Below, one piece after another: positions 13,601 through 25,600 of a DNA stretch of 64,000 bases. Where the stretch lies: assembly GCA_009792885.1 (NCBI GenBank), contig WMCF01000018.1, positions 9,616,927-9,680,926 of the forward strand, given 5' to 3'. Each line of letters begins with the position of its first letter. The first letter of the stretch is position 1. A model generated the notes under the pieces. That model worked only from the letters and a program-made list of their open reading frames with translations. It was not told where the DNA came from and ran no database searches. This DNA is from Eremophila alpestris peregrina. Taxonomy: Eukaryota > Chordata > Aves > Passeriformes > Alaudidae. The position numbers were made by a program, and so were the translations under genes.

Positions 13601-16600
13601 CAGAACATTTTCTAAAATATTTTGCTCTATCAGACCTATCAGAAAAGACTGGGATATATGGGCTAGGACTCATCCTGCAGATCAAGTTATCTAAATTCAT
13701 TTACCTGTATGAAAACTGTCCACAGTTCTGTGACAGATAATGAAGACCAGTCTTCATCATCAAGGGAGCCTAGAGAACTTTTCAACTAAGTATGGAAACT
13801 TACTGGAACTCAGAAACACTGTTCCCATTCAGATGCTACATTCAGGAGTCTTTATCTATGGCACCAGGGATTATATTTTGTTTACACTCTATTTCCATTT
13901 CTTTTTTTTTTAATTTCTTTTTAAACTTAATCTTCCAGCAAATTACCAGCACTGGCCCTTTGATAGAATAATATATTCTCCAGTCCCAGAAAATCTTCCC
14001 ACATTAGCAGTTTATAATCAAGTCACTTTTAAAACTCCTTCTAGACAAGATAAAAACTCAACTTCTTTCCAACCCTCCCCCAGAGAGATGGGGACTTCCA
14101 GAAGCTCTAAATTCTCTGAATGTGCTCCATTTTTTCAAAGCCCTTTTTACTGAAACTGTGTATTACAAGATAACAACAATAATCTCCTCACACTGCACAC
14201 ACTTCTACTCTGATACCTAATGATTACATTTATACTGAAAATTGCAAGATTTTATTTATTCAGTACACACTCCTTTAAAGTCATTCAAATGTAGGAAATT
14301 TCAGTTCTTATTTTTGAACTCTAATCTTGAGTTCTCTAATTGATAGATTCTCAAGTTTTGGGGGCTGTGTGTCTGGTTTTAGGTTTGTTTGGTTTTTTTA
14401 TGACTCTCAATTTAGTTCCAGAAAACTTTACATTTCCAGGTCCTCAAAGAGGAGGCTGAACTGTCCCAGGAAATAGAAAAAGTTTACATCGTGAAACCTG
14501 CATAACTCTTCTTTTCCCATGCTTCTTTTACAGCTGTTATGAAATGCTCCACCACCAAACCAAGGCAAAGCCACAAACATTCAGCTGCAGAGCTGTCAGT
14601 TCAGTGATTACCCGAAAAGATATCTCCAGGTTCTCTCCTCCCCAGATGTCCATGCCGCTGTCGTACTGCCCCAGCTCGTTGAAGTACTCGCGGTCCATGG
14701 CAAACAGCCCCCCAGCCATGGTGGGTGACCTAAAAAGACACATGCAAGGAAGTTCATCTTATTCTAGACAGAGAAAAAAAAACCCCTACAGAGTAATTTT
14801 TGCTGAAGTTGAAGCAGATTTTGCTGAATGTGCTGGTCCCAAAATCCAAATCTAGAAACCGAACCAATTTAAATCCTTCAGTCACTCAGACATGAGTTTG
14901 AGTCTGAAAATGTTTTCAAAAGCAGATCTGGAAGTGATATTTGTGATCTTCCATTGGTCCAGTACCTATAAATCATATTTCTTTACCTGGGAAACTTGAA
15001 GAAAAGGGATAGGACAGAGAAAGAGGAACAACAAATGCCAGAGGCATTTTTGTTTCATCACTGACTCAATTATCACTTTACTGGCAAGTTATTTACAGTT
15101 TGTGTATTTATACAGATGGTCCCTGTGGCATTTCCCAGTTTTTCACCTTGCCTGAATGTTACTAGAATGTGTTCTATTCTGTAAAAATCTGCATATGATC
15201 CACACTGTTCAGTCTCTAGATTGAACTCCTGCTGTGTCACAACACTGGAATATGTGGATGACTTACAACAGTGTAACAGAATAAAAACACTACAAAAACC
15301 ATGATATGATACTCAGAATGTCCAATGGGCTAGAAAAAGGCTTTTTCCCATTCTTACAAAAAAATCCCTGTGACTAAACCAAGCCTAGGTCAAGATTTCA
15401 TTGCTTGTTCTCACACAAATTTCTACTACAGTTTGTGTCACCTTAAAAACTGGGTTGAAAGGTTGCTCTCACATTTCCCACTCTGACACCAAAATATTTC
15501 ATTGTGGAAAGTCTCTAAAATGCAATACTTTCTGCTGGATGGAAAGCCATTTTCAAGGTTAAATAGCAATGTAGGTTCCTTTTTCAAAGGAGGCAGAGAC
15601 CTTTAGGTAGGAAAATCACTTTCATACTCAGAAAAAGGTTATCTTTCCAGATTATTACACTTGCTTTAACTATAAAGTTGTCTGTCTTTTTAGCATAGGA
15701 CTTTTTCATAAAAGTGAGCTGAAGGACACAAAACCAGTGTTGAACACAGCAACAGCTAATTTTCAGCCACTGACCAAATCAAATGTGAGAAGAGCTCTTA
15801 ACAGAATAAGGATTTTAACACTCAATGCTGATTCTCCACTCAGATTTTTTCAGTCTCTCCTTTCCTTCCAGATTCAGAAACTGCCACTCTCTTAGCCAGC
15901 CAGTCAAACTGTTAAATAATTTAATAAATTTCATGGCTTTTCAGAGAAAATCTTGAGATGGGGAGCTATGGGAAGGCCAACTGCAGAGCTGTCAGATGGC
16001 AGCCAAGAACCTTGTGCTGGAACTGTTTGCAGCAGAAATGCTCTTCATTAACAGTCCAAAAAAAGAGAGTGAGAGAGAAATGAAAACACACCCCATTCCT
16101 AATTCACTTGGCAAATCTTATCCACAAGGAGTCAGTTTGTAAAAAAGGGGAAGTTCCTCCACCTGGCAAATCTGAATTCTGTACTGAGACTGACACCTGC
16201 AACTAGAAAAAGCACAGTGAGTTTCCTGCCTTTGCTGTAGCAGCTCTGGTTCTCTTCATGAAGGGATTCACTTGGGACAGTTCTGTTCTTGTGTCTGAAC
16301 TATCCATGTCTGCTGCTAACAAAAGGTGCCTGCTGACACCATTTTACATCAACTATACATCCACTAGAACCAGATATTGCCAGTTCTGTACAGGTCACAC
16401 AGACATCAGTGGTTAAAGGATAAGGCAGGAAACTTTCAAGTGCCAGTGCAGAGCTTTACTGAGACTTTGGTTTCAAAACAACTCTCAAAAGACAGCAAAA
16501 ACAAATGCCTATTCCTACAACCAGATTTTCCCTATCTAGTAATTCTTTAGCATTTTATCACAGAAATCATATAGCTCCTATTAGTGGGATATGCAGGCTA

Positions 16601-19600
16601 CTCCTAGAACAAAGGCAGGATCAAAATTATCATTAAGCCAAGCACATCAACAGACTGGAAACAAACATCAGTGCATAGCTCAAAAGTGAAATTATTGGAC
16701 AGATTTAATACAGACTACCATAAGATCCCTCAGAATTTTGTCTTCAGCAAAAGCTGCTACTGTATAAGCATTGTCTAAAAGCGTGGTTTTTTTCACCTAA
16801 TAAAACAGGTATATCTAATTCAAGATTAAATGCAAGAAATTAAAGTGAAATAGTTTTGGTTACTATTCCCTAAGTGAAACAAGCAAGTCAGATATTTGAC
16901 AGGTTAGGTACCTGCTCCTAAACTTGCTCAGCCAGATGAGAGGAATGACAGATTTTGTCTTTACAAACAAGCAGTGGGTCTGCTGGTAGATAAAACCAGC
17001 ACTGAGAGATAAAAGAAACAATGGCAAGGATTCCACTGATTGATGAATGGAAAAGAAGATATTTGCAAATAAACCATATTTACAAACAAACCATAGGTTT
17101 GCTGATAAATGAAACTGGATATTGAAAGATGAAAGAAACAATAGGGAAAACCCATCAATTCCATAAGAATTAAAAATTAAAAAGGGGATTATATATTAAA
17201 GGAGAATCTTTAAGTAGGAGGCATTCTGGGAAGTCTGTACCTGTCAAGTACCTCAGCCAGTGGGGAAAGAGAGAGGGAAATTGGAATAAATAAGAGGCTG
17301 CATCCTCCAAAAATTTGAGACAGCCCAGGGAAAATGCCCCATGACCTCTCCCTCTATTCCAATAAAGTAAAACGAATTTTTAACTCCTCTGTCTCCTTTT
17401 TGCACATAAACCTCTGGTGTTCGCGGATTAATTTCCCTGACACAGAGAACACTCCCTACTGCTTAGGAAGCGCTCCTGATCACCCCAGTGTTCCACAGAG
17501 CCCCCCAGCACAGAGGAGCAGCCTTACTTGATGGGAGCAGTGGCTCCCTCGGGTCCCTCCAGCTCTGCCAGAGGCACCAGGTCCCACTTGAAGTGCAGGC
17601 CCCAGTTGAAGCCCCCGCGCACGACGGGCGAGGAGCTGTAGGCGAGGGTGTCGGCGCTGATGATGTCGATCACGGGGCACACCACGGTCCTGGGGTCCTC
17701 CCTGATGGGGGCCAGCAGAGGCTGCAGCCACATCTCATTCACCTCACAGTGACTGTCCAGGAACACCAGCACCTTCCCTGCAGAGCACACACAGCAAAGA
17801 CCCATGGAACACAACTGTGCAGTCCAGTGCAAACACTCCAAGCAATACTTGGAGATAAATACATGTACATGGGGATTACCTGCCACAGTCAGTAAGAAAT
17901 GTGGGATCTATGACACACCCTCATGGTCTAAAAAGGCACCAGCATCTTTATGACACAATATAAAATTCATGTAACTCTAGAATAACGTGGAAGAGATGGG
18001 AATCAGCTTTAAAGAAAACACTTGGAGTATGCAAATATAATAAGTCACCCCACAGACAGTATTTGGCTGGGCATGAGGATGGAACTCCTGCAGTTCAGAA
18101 GAGCAAAAAATTATTTAAAATTGCACTAAGTGAAATGAATATTATTAGTACAGCTTGGAAAATACAAGCACAATCTTCTCTCTGGATTATACCATTAAAT
18201 GCTAATGAGTAAACACCAATTAAGAGACTTATCTGCCACTCAAAATGATTTAAGAAAGCAGCACAGAATTCTGTGATGCCAGAGAATTTAACTGAAAGCA
18301 CATTCTGGTAAAGGCTGTTTATAAAGCACCAAATATTGCTTTTCCCAATTAACACTCACTCCAACAGAAGAGCTTATGCAAAAAACATTGCTATTAGATT
18401 TAAAAACCAAATTAGTGTACCTTAAAAGGGAGCAGATTTCATTTTAGTGCAAAAGATTGCACATAAAACATGCAAAAAATATTCTCCAGCTACCGGATCT
18501 TGACCACATGGAGGTGCTCCTGAGACAACATTCCTTCAGGGCAAGACTAGGAAAAACTCTACATTGTCTCACTAACACTGCAGTCATTGTTTGAGATACG
18601 GTGCAAGGGAATATTTGGGATGATGATAACTTGTGTTCCTAACTTTCAATAAAATGAGTTACCCCTTTAGAGCACAATACTGGTTTTGTTTCACAATTTC
18701 ACTAAAAAAGCACCTCAATTTATTGAAAGCAAGTGTCCCCAGGGGAAAAAAAAAAAGAATCAACAGCTGAGACACTCAAAGTGTCTCAAGGTTTAAAAAA
18801 CACTCATATTTGCATCCAAATTTGCAGTTATCATTTGAGATGGTACAGGGGAAGAAAGATTTGGGATAATGCTAAGTTGTACAGCTTAGAGTGTGGCATG
18901 ACATGCAAAGCCCCTTCAGGGGGCTAAAGTAATCACAGGTCAAACATCCAGCATCTGAAAAGCTGTGCTACAAAAGGAGAAGTCACCCAATCAATTTATT
19001 GTCAAAGTATGCAAGGAAAAGAGAAAAAAGCAAGTGTACCTGTGGCATGAGAGGCTCCAACCATCCTTCCTCTGATCAAACCTTCCCTCTTCTCATTTCT
19101 TACCAATTTTGTGGTTTTGGGAAGCTGAGTTTTAACATATTCACTCAAGTCTTTTTTCAAGTCAGCTGAAAAAAGGCAAACACAAGTTCAACAACAGGAC
19201 AGAAATTCTGAAAGCTTTGTTTAAAATCTCAAGACATTTAACTCAAAAATGGCCAAAATCTTGATCCAAACAGCAGAGCTCCAAAGCAAGAGTACCATAA
19301 AGAGAGTCAGTCATTCCCCATCCTACACTTTCCCTCCAATGCTTTTAGTACACTACTCAAGTTCACTGGAATTACTAGACTCAAAAAAAATTGCTGTTCA
19401 AAGAAACACATTTCCAAATTCTTCTCATGGTGACTGGCATTTGCAACAGATGCAACAATAAACATTTCACACAGGCAAATGATTTAAATTACTACATTGC
19501 ATATATGAAAACAAACACTGACATTTCAGAAGAAGCAGGAAGACACCTTATATTATCTGTGCCTGCTTCACTGAGAGAACAACAGATACCAAGTACAACT

Positions 19601-22600
19601 CACTCACAGCTGGTTGCTTTTCTAAAACCCAAAAGGATCAAAGATTCTGCTGGCAAGCCTGTGCTTTTGAAGGAGTGCAGAGTTCACTGGAGTCTATGGA
19701 CACTACTGTAACTTAGCTAACATCAATGGCAATTTTAAGAGTAACAATACCTCTTTCACCCAAGGTCAGTGGTTTCTAACATTAAAGCAGAACTACTGAT
19801 GAGAAGATGGATGCATAAAGACTGAAGAAATGGAAAAGCATAAGTTAATAAGCTTATGGAGAAATGAAGGAGAATATAAAATGAGAAAGAAAAACAAAAA
19901 CCCAACTGAGACTTCATAGAGAACCTTGGTACAGAGAGGCAGACAGACTTTTATAAAGATATACCAAAATAAACATTATTCTGATGAATGTTTACAGCAA
20001 CTTTAAAGTTTGAGCTGACAAGATTAAAAGCCAATGGAATATATGTGGAAATCAGAGCTGTAACTTTAAGGAGAAATAAGAACTTTCAGGCAGGAGATTC
20101 CCAGATGCAATTCCAAATGTGAAGATCTCAGCCTTTGCACTGCAAGGAAACATGGTGGATCAGAAGTGAGAAGGTAACACAGCAAGTATGATGCTGGAGA
20201 ACACTCCAGGACAAAGGAAACTCTCTGGGGAGATACAGACAGAATTCATTTAGGTCCCAGGAATTCTCTCCTCTGGTCTGGAATAATGACATCATATGCC
20301 AGAGACAGTAGGGAAGATGCTTTCAGAGAAAATCTCCTAGAAAATTGGTTAAAGAATCTCTGAAGTGCCACCCAAATGAGATACCCAAATAAAAAGGGCA
20401 GGTTTGCAAACCTAACACAGTGTTTGAATCATTCTTCACCTGATTCATTATAGCAAGAGAAGAACAGTGTACATCAGCAGAAACAATGGGCCAGCACCAA
20501 GCAGAAAAGCTCAGAGATCAAATTCAACTCTAACAGCAGATAAGGCAAATAAATGAGGAAAGAGTTTCACATTTGCAAACTTCTAAAAAGAATTGGAAAA
20601 TATGCCACATCCACACTAGGAGCTAAACCAGGTCCACAACATCAGCTTGAGCAGCAGAATGTAAGGGCCAGTTGAGTTTTGAGCCACTGCTGACAACTGG
20701 ATCCACATCATAGATCATTCTTAACAGGCAGGTTTGTCTCAGACACATTTTGGGATTTTTGCTGTTGATGGATTTTTGTGTGTTGCCTTCATGTCCACTG
20801 GGAACACTGATTACTTCTGATATAACCCAAAAAATTGCTTCAATCCAGCCTGTCTGAGAAATTTTGCTCCAAAGAGAGAATTGCTCCCTTTTAGCCAGTC
20901 TTCAAAAATTACTTTAGGCATTACCTTCTTCCATATCTATGCAACAAAGGCAAAATGAGCCCTAGGATGGGAGTCTGGAGTGTTATGATTTTAAACTATC
21001 CTAAAGTACTGAGTTGCAGACAATTGGCTCCTTTTCTGTTCTTCCATCTCTCCTTCTACACAGAAGAATGCCTTCAGAACACATCCTCAGGCTTTTCCAT
21101 AACAGGTTAAGGCTAAATCAGGGAAAAAGAGGTTATATCAGAAAAAAAAAAAAAAAATCCTGTCTTTCAGGGAATGGAAAAAATACATCAGTGGGTTTGG
21201 CTGAGCCACGGCAGTGCCTTTTTAATTCATTAAATTGTTGATTGAGTCTAAGAAGTTTTTTGAGGCAAAACAAGGTGCAAAGGCCCAAGGTTTGCACAAC
21301 AGCACTGACGTATAGGACAGCTCTCATAGTTGCAGGCGAAGAACTAGAAAGAATTTCATCCAGAACACTTCTTCACTAAACAGGCAATGGAAGGAAAATT
21401 AACATTTAATTAAAAAACAAAACAAAGAGGCATAATGATCAAGCAATCTGCCCAAGCTCCTGACATCCATAGCACAGCCAAAGTTTTTATCCATTTCCTC
21501 AGCTCCCAAACCATCCCCAGTCCCAAACTTTCCTCTGCTGTAAGAATCCATCCATTACAATTAAACAGCAGCAAAAACAGAGAATCATTAACAAGAGCAG
21601 TAATTCTGTGTAAACAATACCTCCTCCTGCCTTTGCCTTCAGAACAAGTTCATTTGAAGTCAGAAAGACAAAAATAGCTACTTGAATGTTTTGAACTTAA
21701 TTTGGTTCAAATTCAGTAATTGCTTCAATTTAAGAACAGACCAGAAGAGTGATGGTATTACTGCCTCAACACAGGCATCAATCAAATGCATCCTCACATT
21801 CAAATGACTGTTTGAAGTAAGGCAAGCTCTGAATACAAAACAAATTGCACAAGACACTTCATAGCAAGGCATATGCTCCCAAAACACAAATCAAAACAAG
21901 CTTTTAAATACTACACATTCTTATCAGCAAGGAACAGTGTTTGATGTTTGTTCTCTCTTGTATCTTGACACTTGATCTGACCTCAGAGAAATCAACTTCC
22001 AGCATAACAAGAGAACGCCATTCTACAGCTGACATCTAATCAGCCTCTTAGAGCAAAGTGAGACCTTAAGCCAGAAACTAAACAATGAGACCAAGGGAGC
22101 TATAATCATACATATTAAATACAAATACAATCTAAATATAATGTTTAAAATGCAATAAGTTGTGGACTTGTATAGAGGCGAGCAGGAACTTGCACAGTCC
22201 TGCTGGCAAGAACTGCTATGCTAACACACTACTCAACAGGCATTTGAACAGCCATGCTTGAATTGTGAGTCTGTTTTTGCCTTGTCTGCCAATCGAGAGA
22301 AAAAGCAGCAATCCTTCAATCAACAGGAGAAAAGCAGCTCTGCAGAAGCTGCTCCCGGGGCCGGGACCGCCGCTCCCGGGGCGGCCACAAGAGGCTGTTG
22401 GAGAGCCACGCAGAGCCTGCCCAGCCACGCTGAGCCCGGCCCCAAATGCTGAGCAAGGCCAGAACACGGCACTGTTTCCATCGTGCCACAGCAACCCATC
22501 GGCCAGACTGCAGCCAGCAGTGTCTGTGTGCCTCCAATTCCTTTTCTGATGCACTCACAGCGAGTAGTGGCCTCTGTCATCTGCTCTGAGCAGCCCAAGC

Positions 22601-25600
22601 AAGGAACTCCTAAGGAAACTCAAACTACAAACAACTGCTTCATGACCCCACTCATCAGTGTGTGCAAGAAGTGAGATAAAAGTGAGCACCTCCCCTGTAA
22701 AGGCAAGGGAAAGCTGGGGCTGTTCAGCCTGGTGAATAGAAGGGTGTGTGGAGACCTCATTACAACATTCCTTTGTCTGAAGGAACCCTACAGGGAAGCT
22801 GGAGAGGGACTCAGTAGGAACTGTAGTGACAGGATAAGGAGTAATGAGTACAAATAGAAAGAGGGAAAATTAAGGTTAGATATCAAGAAGAAATTCCTTA
22901 CTGTGAGGGTTGTGAGATACTGAAACAGGTTGCCAGGGAAGCTGTGGATGCCCCATCCCTGGAAGCATTCAAGGCCAGGTTGAATAGGGCATTGAACAAC
23001 CTGGTCTAGTGGGAAGTGTCCCTGCCTGTGGCAGCAGGAGTTGGCACTAGATGATCTTTTAAGGTCCCCTAACATTTTCTGATTCTATTATTATTAGCCT
23101 CAAAACCTGATTTTGAATGTTAAAGCCTGGATGATACAAAGCTCATCAGTAAAACCACACCAGTGGCAAAGAGGATGTTGCCTTGGGCATCTCCGGACCC
23201 CACACATCTCTACTGGCTGGCACTCCAGTGATGGGCCCCAGTCCAAACTGGTTTTGCATCATGACTTCCACAATTTATTTTGAGCAGTCAATAAAGCAGA
23301 GGAAAGCCCAGAAGTGTAATATTCCTGAGAGAGCCTCTCACCCAGCTCACTGTTGTCATCCACCAGGATGATTTCGTGCAGGAGGTGGCCGGGGGTGCGG
23401 TCCAGCACGCTGTGCACTGTGCGCAGCAGCGCTGACAGCGCCTCGTTGTAGAAACAGATCACCACGCTGGCAGAGGGCAGATCAGCTGGGTAGGACTTCT
23501 CTCTGCATCTGCAAACAGGAACACAGCCTTTGTCACTGTCTACAGAGGGGTTTCCATAGAGCTGGGTCACTGCATAAATAACAAGCAAACATGAAATGTG
23601 TAGGAGGAGCCGCTAACGTGAGCATAATGAGCCCAGATGTGTAACAGCTACAGGAGGGCTCAGCACAGTAAGTTACCTTCCACATAATACAGACTCATAG
23701 TTAACACTGCTGCTTGTTAGAAAACAGAGGGTATCATGCACTGAGGTGGGAATAAGGACCAGAGATCCTCAAGATAAAGAACAAAAGATAATGAGGGTTT
23801 GTTTCAGCTGTTAAAACACAGTCTAGGACCCTCAGGTAGCTCAGACAGTTCAAATATGACATGAGGCCCACAAAAATACCACAGCTTTATTGGATATCCC
23901 AGAAAACCTCCACTGGTGCTAAATACCTATTTACACAACCAATGTTGGGATTCAGAGGACAGATTAAGACACTTCAGTCCAGTGACTGCTGTCAGTGCAG
24001 CCTAAATAGTGTTCAGCTCACCCTAAGGCTGTCAAGTGTGTTTTGTCAGCTGAAGAGCTCTGCATGCTTCATTAACTGCACTGACTGGATCTCTGCTAAT
24101 TATAATAAAAGCAGGGACAACTGACTAACAAGCAGTTATCTAAGCATCTAAATCTGCAAGATGAATCCCACTCAAAGCAAAAGATGATTCTTTCTTCTGA
24201 TTTTCAAAGCTCTTCTGATAGGGCCAAGTATCACAGATTAATGCCATATGAAGGTGCCAGGCATGGGAGGATCCAATAAAATAAGAAATTTTAAATGAAA
24301 ACCCAGAAGTACAGCAGAATAGCTTTCATTAACTTAGAATGAACTTGATTCTGGGAAGAACAATCAGCAAGTACAATTCATTACATTCACCCACACCAGA
24401 GAAACTAGAAAAACTGATGCATGCTTATTTATTTTTCAGTGTTGTGAGTCTTTATTGTTGTTACAGAGGTGAGTTGTCCCCCCCATATGCACCAGGTAGA
24501 TTATAGAAAAAGATCTATCCTTTAACAGAAAATATTCAGAGCAGTGCACAGCCTATCACATACCTTTAGCAGCTGACAAAAAAAATTACATTTCCAGAAT
24601 ATTCAGTCAAAAAAGACAGAAAAGATCAAAGGATAGCAATCCTAATCTCAAGCACTCCTGTTACATAGCTGAAAAATCTGCCCTGAGCAACACATGAGGA
24701 TGGAACAGTGTATGACAGAAATGTTAAATACTACATCAGGTGTAAGAAACCATTGAGCACATGAAACTCTGCCACGTTCTCTCCAAAAATCAGCACCTAC
24801 TTTGCATCTCTTGTGTCAGGCACCTCCCTGTGGTATCCCAGTCGATTGCTGATAAGCATATTGAAAGCATGCTTCTGGTAGCCCAAGTCTCTCACTTCCT
24901 GATCTTCTTCATTAAAAATCATTCCTGCAAAAGAAACATGCCAAGATCAGCTAACAGGCTCAAAAACATGGTTTGAAAGAAAGCAAGGACTGAAGCTTAT
25001 GCTTTAACCTTTTCTAAAACCCATTATGTTCTTAAAAAACCCTCTGGTTTTGCAAGGTGTGTATTTGTGCAACTATTTCTGCTCCCTCTCACAAACAGGC
25101 AGCACTTATGAGTAGCCCTTGCAGCTGTAATAAAATTAAATCATTCTCCAAAGACTGCTGGCTCCATTGTGTTTATTGCCTCCCTTCACTCATTTGGCCT
25201 CTAATTCTTAGCACCACCTAAAACCAACATCAAACAAGCAACAGTGTTTGGCACACAATGAATCAACATCTATCCCTACAGGTGACAGGTCTGTAATGGG
25301 ATTTTTGAGAGAGGAAATACATTTAGAATTGTAGAAAAACTCCTCACAATAGCAGCTCCAATTTCATGCAGTTCTGAAGTCTGTGGTAACAAAAATAGCT
25401 ATATAAGAACTGTAAACTTCTGTTTATCTCACCTGGGACTTTGACAGCAAGTAAAACACCAGCAGAGCTGCTGTTTATTATTTTAGCAGAAGTGGCAACT
25501 GTTAGTAAGCATGGCAGAAGTAGCTGTTGGTATTAGGAAATCACTGCTATAAGGCAAGATGAAAATTTCATTACCATCCAGCCTGCCCTGACTCAGTGCC

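Larger units (their letters stand above)
14730..17521 (-). other. GALNT11 intron 6
   Basis: About 2.8 kb. The first 2.1 kb next to exon 7 is plain AT-rich intron. The last 0.6 kb next to exon 6 is occupied by an LTR element described separately. Confidence 0.8.

Noticed and set aside
16863..17164. Two minus-strand frames with repeated FIYQQT-like peptides
   Set aside because: The peptide repetition simply reflects the 119-bp tandem units of the LTR, read antisense.
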